Assembly: GCF_012979535.1 (NCBI RefSeq) | Contig: NZ_CP053015.1 | Span: 1,922,001 to 1,986,000, forward strand | Origin: Sphingomonas lacunae | GTDB taxonomy: Bacteria; Pseudomonadota; Alphaproteobacteria; Sphingomonadales; Sphingomonadaceae | Direction: 5' to 3' | DNA length: 64,000 bases | In this document: piece by piece, positions 25,158 through 33,538 of the stretch | How positions within the stretch are numbered: the first letter of the stretch is position 1 | Layout: each line of letters starts with the position of its first letter | Notes under the pieces: generated by a model | What the model was told of the DNA's origin: nothing | Databases searched by the model: none | The model's input: only the letters and a program-made list of their open reading frames with translations | Position numbers and translations under genes: made by a program

Positions 25158-26666
25158 ATGAATTTTGCCGATCTCGGCCTTTCCGACGAATTGCTGCGCG
25201 CCGTTACCGAAGCGGGCTATAGCGAACCGACGCCCATCCAGGCGGCGGCCATCCCCCAGGTGCAGATGATGCGTGACCTGATTGCCATTGCCCAGACGGG
25301 CACCGGCAAGACGGCGAGCTTTGTGCTCCCCATGATCGACATTTTGGCCGAAGGCCGCGCTCGTGCCCGCATGCCGCGCAGCCTGATCCTCGAACCGACC
25401 CGTGAACTTGCCGCACAGGTCGCTGAAAACTTTGAAAAATATGGCAAATATCACAAGCTTTCGATGGCGCTGCTGATTGGTGGCGTACAGATGGGGGATC
25501 AGGTCAAGGCGCTCGAAAAGGGCGTTGACGTGCTCATCGCCACGCCGGGCCGCCTGATGGACCTGTTCCAGCGCGGCAAGATCATGCTCAATGACTGCAA
25601 GCTGCTCGTCATCGACGAAGCCGACCGCATGCTCGACATGGGCTTCATCCCCGATATCGAGGAAATCTGCACCAAGCTGCCCAACGACCGGCAGACCCTG
25701 CTCTTTTCCGCGACCATGCCGCCGCCGATCAAGAAGCTGGCCGACAAATTCCTGTCGAACCCCAAATCGATCGAGGTCGCCCGCCCGGCGAGCGCCAACC
25801 TCAACATCACCCAGGCGCTGATCAAGGTTGATGAGCGCAAGAAGGGCGATGTCGTCCGCCGCATCCTGCGCAGCGAAGATGATATGTCGACCATCATCTT
25901 CTGCAACCGCAAGACGATGGTGCGGGATCTCGCCAAGAGCCTGAAGCGCGACGGTTTTGCCTCGGGCGAAATCCATGGCGACATGGACCAGTCGAGCCGC
26001 ATTGCCGAGCTTGACCGGTTCAAGTCGGGCAGCATCAACGTGCTCGTCGCCTCCGACGTCGCGGCGCGCGGCATCGACGTGAAGGGTGTGTCGCACGTCA
26101 TCAACTATGACACGCCCTGGCACCCCGACGATTATGTCCACCGCATCGGCCGCACCGGCCGCGCGGGGGCCAAGGGCCATGCCTATACGCTCGTCACCGC
26201 CAAGGATGCCGAGGCGATCGACAATGTGCAGAAGCTGATCGGCACCCAGATCCCCTGGAGCGATGCGTTCAGCGGCGGTGCTTCGCGGGCTGCGGCACCG
26301 GTGGAAGCGGCTGCCGAGGAGGCTGCGGAGGCGTCTCCGGAGGCTCGCAAGGGCCGCAAGCGCCCCGGCAGGGCCAAGGCGGACGAGGCCAAGGCTGAAG
26401 CGGCCAAGCCAGCCAAGCCTGCAAAGGCGGAGAAGGCAGAGAAGCCGGCCAAGGCCGAAAAGGCCCCCCGGCGTGAGGCGAGGGCCGAGCGTGATGAGGG
26501 CGACGCCCCCGCGCCGCGTGGCCGTTCGCGCCGTGACGAGGGCCGCGAGCCCGAGCGTGAGGCTCCGCGCCCGCCGCGCTACCAGCAACAGGATGCCGAG
26601 GAAGACGGCGCCTGGAACGGCCCCGTCCCCGGCTTTTTGAGCGCCAGCTTCGGCACCGGCAGCTGA
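25158..26666 (+). CDS. DEAD-box ATP-dependent RNA helicase, RhlE-like
   Basis: A 502-residue helicase with every expected motif: Q motif (FADLGLSDELL ... PTPIQ), AQTGTGKT (45-52), PTRELA, TPGRLMD, VIDEADRMLDMGF, SAT, IIFCNRKT, ASDVAARGID and HRIGRTGRAG. After about residue 375 comes a low-complexity Ala/Lys/Glu/Arg tail of roughly 110 residues, probably RNA-binding and disordered. RhlE-type helicases act in ribosome assembly and RNA turnover, especially in the cold. The ending GFLSASFGTGS is separate from the tail. Confidence 0.92.
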   Translation: MNFADLGLSDELLRAVTEAGYSEPTPIQAAAIPQVQMMRDLIAIAQTGTGKTASFVLPMIDILAEGRARARMPRSLILEPTRELAAQVAENFEKYGKYHKLSMALLIGGVQMGDQVKALEKGVDVLIATPGRLMDLFQRGKIMLNDCKLLVIDEADRMLDMGFIPDIEEICTKLPNDRQTLLFSATMPPPIKKLADKFLSNPKSIEVARPASANLNITQALIKVDERKKGDVVRRILRSEDDMSTIIFCNRKTMVRDLAKSLKRDGFASGEIHGDMDQSSRIAELDRFKSGSINVLVASDVAARGIDVKGVSHVINYDTPWHPDDYVHRIGRTGRAGAKGHAYTLVTAKDAEAIDNVQKLIGTQIPWSDAFSGGASRAAAPVEAAAEEAAEASPEARKGRKRPGRAKADEAKAEAAKPAKPAKAEKAEKPAKAEKAPRREARAERDEGDAPAPRGRSRRDEGREPEREAPRPPRYQQQDAEEDGAWNGPVPGFLSASFGTGS

Positions 26667-26673
26667 GGCTCAG

Positions 26674-26913
26674 CCCCGCAAGGCCAGCCCCTTTTTCCCT
26701 CTCCCGCTGGCGGGAGAGGGATGCGAAGACTTGGTGAGCGCAGCGAGCCTAGGCGAAGCCGGGTGAGGGTGGGTGGCGCCAACCGAAGCGGCTAACCCCG
26801 CAAGGCCAGACCTTTTTCCTCTCCCGCAGGCGGGAGAGGGATGCGAAGACTTGAGAGCAAAGCGAACTAGGCGAAGCTGGGTGAGGGTGGGTGGCGCCGA
26901 CCGAAGCGGCTAA
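26674..26913. repeat. Tandem repeat, two units of about 118-122 bp
   Basis: CCCCGCAAGGCC recurs at 26674, 26796 and 26914, marking two units that each contain the hairpin CCTCTCCCGC-NN-GCGGGAGAGG (around 26698 and 26818), GATGCGAAGACTT, and GTGAGGGTGGGTGGCGCC. The last marker lies inside the 3' end of the hydrolase 1 gene, so the array probably grew by duplication across that gene's end. A related hairpin is at 23721. Confidence 0.75.
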
Positions 26914-27770
26914 CCCCGCAAGGCCTCCAGCACCCGCGCCTCGAGCCAGTCCCGGCTCGCCGCATCGGCAAAGCTGTGCGATCCCGTGTCACAGCTCTCG
27001 ATCCGCGCCTTGGCCCGCATCGCCTTGAAGTGGGGGCGGGTCCATTCCGCCATGAAGGCCTGTGCGGTGCCGTCGCGCGTCGCGATCAGCACGGTCATCG
27101 GCACGTCGATCGCCGCGCCGGCTGCCGCCAGCCGCGCGGCGAGGCCGGAGGGTGGGGCGCTCTTGCCCGCAGCGCCCAGCCCCTTCGCCAGCTTGCGCAG
27201 ATCCACCCCGCCACGCAGCAGCCGCAGCCACTCGCGCGGGTCCTTCAGCTTCGCCCAATACCGCGCGCGAATAGCCGCGGCGGGGGGTAGAGGGGTGGTT
27301 TCGTAACTATCTGAATATACAGCATTTTCTTTTCCGGTAGAGGCTCCGGGTCGCTCTACCTCGCCCTCTACTTCAATCGTCCAGGGATTACCCAAAATCA
27401 TCGCATCCACCCCACCAACCCGGTGGTGCAGGACCAGCGCCGACGCCGCATCGCAATTGCCAAATCCGACGATTTTGGTCAGCTGCGGGCACTCCCGCCG
27501 GAACAGCGCAATCGCCGCCGCAATATCCGCCGCGCTGCTCTCAAATCCGCCATTCTCCCCCTCGCTGTCGCCAATCCCGCGCCGGTCAAACCGCAACACC
27601 GGATGGCCCGCCTCGGCCACCATGGCGGCCAGCCGCGCCATCCCCCGGTGCGCGCCACAGCGAATCTCATTCCCACCCGAAACGATCAACAGCCCGGTTG
27701 CGCCGCCCGCCTCGTCCAGCGTCGCCGCGCACTCCGCGCCTTCGACATCGAAACTCAGCCAGCGGCGCAT
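26910..27770 (-). CDS. Hydrolase 1, exosortase A system-associated
   Basis: A 286-residue alpha/beta hydrolase of the XrtA-linked type: VSGGNEIRCGAHRGMARLA, GHPVLRFDRRGIGDSEG and FGNCDAASAL at the nucleophile position, with a late GSHSFAD His. Unlike most hydrolases, the elbow has Cys or Asp where Ser is normal, a family trait I recall rather than proved. The ATG at 27770 overlaps the preceding hydrolase gene by 16 bp. It ends the minus arm of the XrtA locus. Probably cytoplasmic; substrate unknown. Confidence 0.8.
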   Translation of the reverse strand: MRRWLSFDVEGAECAATLDEAGGATGLLIVSGGNEIRCGAHRGMARLAAMVAEAGHPVLRFDRRGIGDSEGENGGFESSAADIAAAIALFRRECPQLTKIVGFGNCDAASALVLHHRVGGVDAMILGNPWTIEVEGEVERPGASTGKENAVYSDSYETTPLPPAAAIRARYWAKLKDPREWLRLLRGGVDLRKLAKGLGAAGKSAPPSGLAARLAAAGAAIDVPMTVLIATRDGTAQAFMAEWTRPHFKAMRAKARIESCDTGSHSFADAASRDWLEARVLEALRG

Positions 27771-28435
27771 GTCATCGCCCACGCATGAATATCGGCCGCC
27801 ATCGCCTGCGCCATCGCCGCATCCTCGCCTGGCTCGGCCCGCAGCCAAAGCGCACTACCCGGCAGCTTGCCCTCTCCGGCACCCACCGCAACTTGTCGCA
27901 GCGGCGCGACATCAGCGGGGGTCGCCGCCTCCAGCTCGGCCAGCATGGCGGCGCTCAGCCAATTGCCGGCCAGCTCGACAGGGCGAGCGGTCGCACTCGC
28001 CCGGATTTCGTCTGCGGTGACTGTCCTCCCCGCCTCCTTTTCCCCGGCGATGCGCGTCCGCAGCATCGTCTTGACGATGCTGGAACCAGCAGCAGGCGCC
28101 ATTCGCCAATAGCCCAGGGCATTCGTCACCGCATCGTCAATCAGTGCTCCGCCGCGCCAACTGGCGACGATCAACTGACCGCTCTCGCGAGCGGCAAATT
28201 CCTGCAAGGCTGCACGCCAGCCCGACAGGCTTGACTTATCGGTTGGCAAAAGGGTGTCATTCTGTCCGGGTAGATCGGGCAACACAGAGGCTGTGCCATG
28301 CATTGCCAAGGCTCGCATGGTCAGCGCAAGCGTGCGGCGCAGGCGGTTGGCCTCGTCAAACAGTGGGGGTACGATCAGGACGGAGGGATGACCGGCCGCA
28401 CCAGCTCCGAACCGCAGGAGCTGCCGGACGCTCAG
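27755..28435 (-). CDS. Alpha/beta hydrolase-like protein of the XrtA locus, apparent CTG start
   Basis: The conserved-looking protein reads SVRQLLRFGAGAAGHPSVLI and continues through PPLFDEANRLRRTL, well upstream of the first ATG at 28318. No in-frame ATG, GTG or TTG precedes it. A CTG at 28435 overlaps the ACP stop as CTGA, exactly where ATGA would be expected, and GGAAAGG lies 7 bases before it. From there the protein has 226 residues. SWRGG may be a modified nucleophile elbow. Downstream it overlaps hydrolase 1. If CTG is not used, translation starts at 28318 and lacks the first beta strand. Confidence 0.7.
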   Translation of the reverse strand: MSVRQLLRFGAGAAGHPSVLIVPPLFDEANRLRRTLALTMRALAMHGTASVLPDLPGQNDTLLPTDKSSLSGWRAALQEFAARESGQLIVASWRGGALIDDAVTNALGYWRMAPAAGSSIVKTMLRTRIAGEKEAGRTVTADEIRASATARPVELAGNWLSAAMLAELEAATPADVAPLRQVAVGAGEGKLPGSALWLRAEPGEDAAMAQAMAADIHAWAMTCAAG

Positions 28436-28701
28436 TTCAGCGCCTTTCCGCTGGCGAAGCGGACCAAGGCGCCAAAGGTCTCGAACATTTCGACATCGAC
28501 CTCATCATCGTCGATAGTTATGCCGAGACGGTCTTCCAACTCGGTGAGCAGAGTCGCCACTGCCATGGAATCCAGTTCGGGCAAGGCACCAAAAAGCGGA
28601 GTGTTCTCGTTAAAAGTAGCTGCCCGTTCCGGCGCAATGCCGAGCAAATCGACCAAGGTCGACCGGACAGTAGCTTCAACTTCGGCTGCACCGTCAGACA
28701 T
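28432..28701 (-). CDS. Acyl carrier protein, XrtA locus
   Basis: An 89-residue four-helix ACP with ELDSMAVATLL; Ser45 in DSM is the phosphopantetheine site. The body is acidic (DDDEVDVEMFE). The ATG at 28701 is 4 bases from a GGGGG run; ATG at 28704 is equally in frame. Next to the GNAT-like gene and facing an acyl-CoA ligase and a PLP decarboxylase, it probably carries an acyl or aminoacyl group used in modifying the XrtA-linked polysaccharide. The cargo is not known. Confidence 0.85.
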   Translation of the reverse strand: MSDGAAEVEATVRSTLVDLLGIAPERAATFNENTPLFGALPELDSMAVATLLTELEDRLGITIDDDEVDVEMFETFGALVRFASGKALN

Positions 28702-28747
28702 CATGCCCCCGCGGAAATTCAAATGCACAAAACTCAGGACCTGCCCG

Positions 28748-29794
28748 CTAGCGCGACCGGACGCGGGCCGCAAGCCGCGATGCGTAGGTTTTCACCATTG
28801 CGGGCCATGCCGTTGGCTGCAACGGGTCCCAAGCCGTGATAGTCATCAGCGGCGCGCTATGCTCCATCCAGTCACGCTTGTACCCATCATCGCCGGTACC
28901 GAAATCAATCCGAGTTACCTTGTCCTCGTCAAATGCTTTGGCGAACAGGGCGTGGGTCAGCAACGTGCCGGGTGATAGTGCGTCCCTGCCGCTGATGTGG
29001 CTCAGTTTGTGGATATAGGCGACGCCATCATCCACCGACCAGAATTGCGCAGCCACGGCGGTGCCTTCGATGCGCGCGATGGCGAGCCGCAATGTACCGG
29101 CCTGCCCCTCCCGTCTGGCCCAGTGGCGCAGGAAATCAGGGTGGCTTTCAGGTGGCTTCCAGCTTTCCCGGTACACAGCCTCAAATTCGTCCCACAGCTT
29201 GTCGTCGAAATTCGAGTGGATTTCGAGGGCAACAAGTCCCTTGCTCCCCTTGCGCTTCACTGTGGACCGCAGAGCACCGGGCCGTTCAGCCCACCAATCG
29301 GCAAAGGCACGGCTAGCGGTCTCCAGCCAGTGATTGTGGCTCGTGGCTTCGCTCTTAACGATCCAGCCGGCCTGACGCATCGCTTTTTGCAAGATGGATG
29401 CGCTATTATCCTCGACCGGAACGGGCGAGAGTGCGACTGTGGAGACGCGACGACGCAGACCGCTCAGCAAGTGGGTCGCCAGTGCCAGTTTCGTTGCGTC
29501 GTCCGGATTGCCTGTCCAGACGGGGCGCCACGCAAAGCTGTACCAATAGGCCATCGACAATGCGGTATGGCCTTCAGTCATCAGCATCAGCCAAAGGTTT
29601 GCGTCACCTAGTCGGGCATGGGCAATCAACGGCTTTGTATTCAGGAACACAGCATCGTGCAGCGATTCGAACCAGTCGAGCCGGTCGAACAAATGATGCT
29701 GGCCAACCGCGTCAGCACTGGGGCGATCCAGCCCGCCGGCCGCGATTTTCCGGGCTTCGGCAAAGTTAGAATGATATTCACTCTCTGCCGTCAT
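28748..29794 (-). CDS. GNAT/FemAB-like acyltransferase of the XrtA locus
   Basis: A 348-residue protein with a BioF2-like/FemAB acetyltransferase fold in its C-terminal half: RSTVKRKGSKGLVALEIH, FLRHWARREGQAGTLRLAIA, GTAVAAQFWSVDDGVAYIHK and RIDFGTGDDGYKRDWMEHSA. It could move the ACP- or CoA-bound acyl group onto a sugar or peptide. The ATG at 29794 has GGAG at good distance. It diverges from the acyl-CoA ligase gene across only about 48 bp, so the two promoters are shared or overlapping. Confidence 0.78.
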   Translation of the reverse strand: MTAESEYHSNFAEARKIAAGGLDRPSADAVGQHHLFDRLDWFESLHDAVFLNTKPLIAHARLGDANLWLMLMTEGHTALSMAYWYSFAWRPVWTGNPDDATKLALATHLLSGLRRRVSTVALSPVPVEDNSASILQKAMRQAGWIVKSEATSHNHWLETASRAFADWWAERPGALRSTVKRKGSKGLVALEIHSNFDDKLWDEFEAVYRESWKPPESHPDFLRHWARREGQAGTLRLAIARIEGTAVAAQFWSVDDGVAYIHKLSHISGRDALSPGTLLTHALFAKAFDEDKVTRIDFGTGDDGYKRDWMEHSAPLMTITAWDPLQPTAWPAMVKTYASRLAARVRSR

Positions 29795-29842
29795 AAGGTG
29801 CTCCAACTCATGTCTTGATCCTGATGGTGTCCGGCCCTTTAT

Positions 29843-31399
29843 ATGACCGATGATTTAACCAAGCGTTCGCAGCCGCTCGACCATCTGGCGCTCAGGGGTG
29901 ACCGGGATGCGCCGGCCTTGTTGTTCAAGGCGATGACGATCACACATGGTGAGATGGACCGAAGGGTCGGCCGTCTCGCTGCCATTCTGGTTGGCATGGG
30001 GATGCAACCCGGGGACCGGGTGGCCACATGGCTGGGCAAAAGCTGGCTGGCTTGCATGATGCCACTTGCGGCGGTGCGCGCCGGACTGGTCCATGTGCCG
30101 GTTAATCCGGTACTCAAACGTGCTCAGCTTGCCCACATATTGTCAGATTCCGGTAGCCGGATATTGATCACCAATGCCGCACGGGGTGCTTCGCTTGTGG
30201 AGGGCGACATACCGGATGGCTGTGCGATTGCTGATGATACCCAACTCGCCGCTCAGGCCGAAGCGGACGGTCAAGAATTGTCTCCTTCAAGTCGCGACCC
30301 GGAAGAATTGGCCGCCATTCTCTATACGTCGGGGTCGACCGGACGTCCGAAGGGTGTGATGCTTTCAAGCAGAAATATGTGGCTGGGTGCAGAAAGTGTT
30401 GCTGCTTATCTCGGCCTCACGACCGATGACCGGGTGTTGGGTGTTCTGCCGCTGAGTTTTGACTACGGGCAGAACCAGTTGCTGTCTTCTTGGTATGCGG
30501 GTGCCAGCGTCGCACCGCTTGACTATCTGATGCCCGGGGAAGTCGTGCGGGCCGCTGATCGTTTTGCCATTACCACATTGGCAGGTGTGCCGCCGCTGTG
30601 GGTGCAATTGATCGAAATTGATTGGCCTTTGGAGGTCACACAACGGATGCGTCGACTTACCAACAGTGGAGGCGCATTGACCCGGCACCTAGTCCAGCGG
30701 CTCGGAGCCATTTTCCCGACAACGCGGATATTTGCCATGTATGGCCTGACCGAAGCGTTTCGTTCGACATATCTCGACCCGGCGCTAATAAATGAGCGCC
30801 CGGATTCGGTTGGCAAAGCCATTCCCCATGCTGAGATTCTGATCGTGCGGGCTGATGGGTCGCCGACGGATCCCGACGAGCCAGGAGAGTTGGTGCACTG
30901 CGGTCCGTTGGTGGCGCAGGGATATTGGCAGGATGCCGAGCGGACAGCGCTTCGCTTCAAGCCGGCGCCGCCGCATAGCCACTTTGGTGGTATCGCAGTC
31001 TGGTCAGGCGACAAGGCGCGCGTCGATGCGGACGGCTTCATCACCTTTGTCGGGCGCGATGATGAAATGATAAAGTCCAGCGGCAACCGCATCAGCCCCA
31101 CCGAGCTGGAAGAGGCCGTTCAGTCGACCGGCCTTGCCGCAGAAGCTGTCGCTTTGGGTATTCCTGACCCGGCGCTGGGACATGCCATTGCCATTGTCGT
31201 GCGGCCATCAGCTTCAGGTGGCCCTGATCCCGAAACGTTCGAGGCCGCACTACGTGCCAGATTGCGCGCGGATCTGCCCAATTTCATGCAGCCGCGTCAC
31301 ATCATTGTCAGGACCGATATGCCGCGCAATCCCAATGGCAAGTTAGATCGCGTGGCTATCGCGGCTGAAGCCAATTCAGCATTGGAGGCAGCGGCATGA
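29843..31399 (+). CDS. Acyl-CoA ligase (AMP-forming), exosortase A system-associated
   Basis: A 518-residue ANL-superfamily ligase: AMP motif ILYTSGSTGRPKGVML near residue 160, MYGLTEAF, WSGDKARVDADGFITFVGR and the C-terminal NPNGKLDR with its Lys. It activates a carboxylate as acyl-adenylate and transfers it to CoA or to the ACP encoded across the divergent promoter. It is coupled (ATGA) to the PLP decarboxylase gene, the pair typical of XrtA loci. The real substrate is unknown. Confidence 0.9.
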   Translation: MTDDLTKRSQPLDHLALRGDRDAPALLFKAMTITHGEMDRRVGRLAAILVGMGMQPGDRVATWLGKSWLACMMPLAAVRAGLVHVPVNPVLKRAQLAHILSDSGSRILITNAARGASLVEGDIPDGCAIADDTQLAAQAEADGQELSPSSRDPEELAAILYTSGSTGRPKGVMLSSRNMWLGAESVAAYLGLTTDDRVLGVLPLSFDYGQNQLLSSWYAGASVAPLDYLMPGEVVRAADRFAITTLAGVPPLWVQLIEIDWPLEVTQRMRRLTNSGGALTRHLVQRLGAIFPTTRIFAMYGLTEAFRSTYLDPALINERPDSVGKAIPHAEILIVRADGSPTDPDEPGELVHCGPLVAQGYWQDAERTALRFKPAPPHSHFGGIAVWSGDKARVDADGFITFVGRDDEMIKSSGNRISPTELEEAVQSTGLAAEAVALGIPDPALGHAIAIVVRPSASGGPDPETFEAALRARLRADLPNFMQPRHIIVRTDMPRNPNGKLDRVAIAAEANSALEAAA

Positions 31400-32685
31400 G
31401 CGAAGCGCTGCGCACCGACCTCAAGCCTAAACTGCATGGCCCGATTCCCGCGTATTTTGGCGCAGATAAGGATGGCTGCCTGTTGATCGGCGGGCAACGT
31501 GTCGATGTGTTGGTACACGAGGCTGGTGACACTCCTCTGTTTGTCTACGACCTGTCGATAGCTGCCGCCCGGATTGCCGCACTGCGCGCGGCCATGCCGC
31601 CGGAGTTGGCAATCCACTTCGCCATCAAGGCCAACAGCCATCCAGATTTGCTGGCGGCCATGCAACCGCTTGTCGATGGTTTCGATGTTGCATCAGGAGG
31701 CGAACTTACCAAGGCGATTGTTGCCGGAATGCCTGCCAATGAGATCAGCTTTGCCGGTCCAGGCAAGCGTGACCGTGAGCTGACGGAAGCAATCCGGGCC
31801 GGGGCAACGCTCAATCTCGAAAGTGCTGCCGAGGGTCGGCGCGCCTTGAAGATAGCCGAGCAGTTCGGGCTCACACCCAAGCTGGCTGTTAGGGTCAATC
31901 CGACCTTTGACCTCAAAGGCTCGGGAATGCGGATGGGCGGCGGGGCCAAGCCTTTTGGTGTTGATGACAGCGAGGTGCCTGCTCTGGTCCGGGAACTGAT
32001 CACCGCGGGTGCAGACTGGCGCGGTTTTCACATTTTTGCTGGGAGCCAGGCGCTGGATGCGGCGGCGATTGCCGAGACACAGGCAGCGACTGTCGCTTTG
32101 GCAGCCAACCTTTCGGATGCGATTGGCGCGGCGCCACCGCTGGTGAATTTGGGCGGCGGACTGGGTGTCACATATTTCCCTGGCGATATGCCGGTCGATA
32201 TTGATCATGTGGGCAGCGAGTTGGCCAATGTCCTGGCGTCTCGGCCTGACAGTCTGGCATCGTCGCGGTTCGCGATGGAGCTGGGCCGCTATCTGGTGGC
32301 GGACTGTGGCGTCTATCTGTGCAGGATAGTTGATCGCAAGGTCAGTCATGGCGAAGTTTTTCTTGTGACCGATGGCGGACTGCACCACCAGCTGGCGGCA
32401 TCGGGCAATTTCGGGACTGTGATCCGACGCAATTACCCGATCGCCATAGCCAACCGGTTTGCTGCGGAGGCAACCGAGGTGCAGCATGTCGTCGGCTGTT
32501 TGTGCACGCCGCTCGATCGGCTTGGTGATCAGGTGCTGTTGCCGCGGGGCGAGGTGGGTGATCTGGTAGCGGTTTTCATGGCCGGGGCCTATGGCGCGAG
32601 CGCGAGCCCGGCGGCGTTTCTGGGGCATCCGGCGGCGCTGGAAATGCTGGTGGCGGGTAGAGGGCAAGCTAGAGCGGGCAATTGA
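31396..32685 (+). CDS. PLP-dependent decarboxylase, exosortase A system-associated
   Basis: A 429-residue fold III decarboxylase related to diaminopimelate/ornithine decarboxylases. HFAIKANSHP places the PLP Lys at 78, GGGLGVTYFPGD binds phosphate and VGCLCTPLDRLG gives the C-terminal active-site Cys and Asp. It probably makes an amine from an amino acid, or from an aminoacyl-ACP made by the neighbouring ligase, for decoration of the polysaccharide or exosortase product. Only the family is sure. Confidence 0.88.
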   Translation: MSEALRTDLKPKLHGPIPAYFGADKDGCLLIGGQRVDVLVHEAGDTPLFVYDLSIAAARIAALRAAMPPELAIHFAIKANSHPDLLAAMQPLVDGFDVASGGELTKAIVAGMPANEISFAGPGKRDRELTEAIRAGATLNLESAAEGRRALKIAEQFGLTPKLAVRVNPTFDLKGSGMRMGGGAKPFGVDDSEVPALVRELITAGADWRGFHIFAGSQALDAAAIAETQAATVALAANLSDAIGAAPPLVNLGGGLGVTYFPGDMPVDIDHVGSELANVLASRPDSLASSRFAMELGRYLVADCGVYLCRIVDRKVSHGEVFLVTDGGLHHQLAASGNFGTVIRRNYPIAIANRFAAEATEVQHVVGCLCTPLDRLGDQVLLPRGEVGDLVAVFMAGAYGASASPAAFLGHPAALEMLVAGRGQARAGN

Positions 32686-32834
32686 TCCTGTTCGGACTTG
32701 TAACCCTATGAAATCAGCTATTTTCTGCCGAAAAATTTCAATCCTAACATAATATTCACCCTTCGCTGTCACCTATGGTGCTGCACAATTGCGCCCTTGC
32801 GGCCTGATTGCGCCATGATGAAGGATGAATTGGC
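32686..32834 (+). promoter_or_regulatory. Upstream region of the polysaccharide operon
   Basis: A 149-bp gap before the export gene. It is AT-rich at 32720-32756 and contains TAATAT (32750-32755) as a possible -10, with no good -35 at the right spacing. I looked for a sigma-54 (-24/-12) promoter, common in XrtA systems, and did not find one with correct spacing. Confidence 0.35.
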
Positions 32835-33485
32835 ATGAATTACAAAGCTTTGCGCAATGTCTCGACCGCTAGTGTCAGCGTTGCTGCCATGGTTTTGAGC
32901 GGGTGTGGCGCAGGAATCGGCGGCGGGCCCGAATTGCCTCCCGCGACCTTCGTCGCGGCGCAGGAAGGGCCCGGTGAGGAATATGTCATCGGCCCGCTTG
33001 ACGAGCTGACCATCTTTGTCTGGCGCAACCCGGAACTCGGCGGCAAGGTTCAGGTGCGTCCCGACGGGCGCATTTCCACCCCGCTGATCGCTGACATGCC
33101 GGCGGTAGGCAAGACGCCGACGATGCTGGCACAGGACATTCGCCTGCAATTGTCTCGATACATCAACGATCCGATCGTCAGCGTTATCGTCAACGAATTC
33201 AACGGCACCTATTCACAGCAGGTCCGCGTGATCGGCGCGACCGAGCGCCCGGCGTCGATCCCGTTTCGCGCCAATATGAGCCTGCTGGACGCAATGATCG
33301 CAGTCGGTGGACTTGGTGAATATGCCGCCGGAAACAGGGCCCGCTTGGTGCGCACCAATCGCGCAACCGGACGGCAACAGGAATTTGCCCTGCGGATCAA
33401 TGACCTGATCCGGCGCGGTGACACCAGCGCAAACGTCCGGCTGCAACCCGGCGACGTCATCATCATCCCTGAAAGCGCCTTCTGA
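32835..33485 (+). CDS. Polysaccharide export lipoprotein, Wza/XrtA type
   Basis: A 216-residue lipoprotein: signal segment ending VLSGC (Cys24 lipobox), a Poly_export domain with YVIGPLDELTIFVWRNPELG, KVQVRPDGRISTPLIADM and a SLBB domain VRVIGATERPASIPFRANM. It forms the outer-membrane/periplasmic exit channel. It is the first gene of the long plus-strand run of export, regulatory and glycan genes. Confidence 0.92.
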   Translation: MNYKALRNVSTASVSVAAMVLSGCGAGIGGGPELPPATFVAAQEGPGEEYVIGPLDELTIFVWRNPELGGKVQVRPDGRISTPLIADMPAVGKTPTMLAQDIRLQLSRYINDPIVSVIVNEFNGTYSQQVRVIGATERPASIPFRANMSLLDAMIAVGGLGEYAAGNRARLVRTNRATGRQQEFALRINDLIRRGDTSANVRLQPGDVIIIPESAF

Positions 33486-33538
33486 CCGGTGCGGAAAACC
33501 ATAATCACAATTGACCGAACGGAGCAGGACCAGGCCAG

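Noticed and set aside
25086-26588. 500-codon minus-strand frame opposite the DEAD-box helicase gene
   Set aside because: Repetitive Arg/Gly/Leu composition typical of an antisense shadow; the helicase gene is certain.
32760-32834. Possible sigma-54 promoter before the polysaccharide export gene
   Set aside because: The GG and GC pairs near 32776 are 12 bases apart instead of 10, so the -24/-12 spacing fails.
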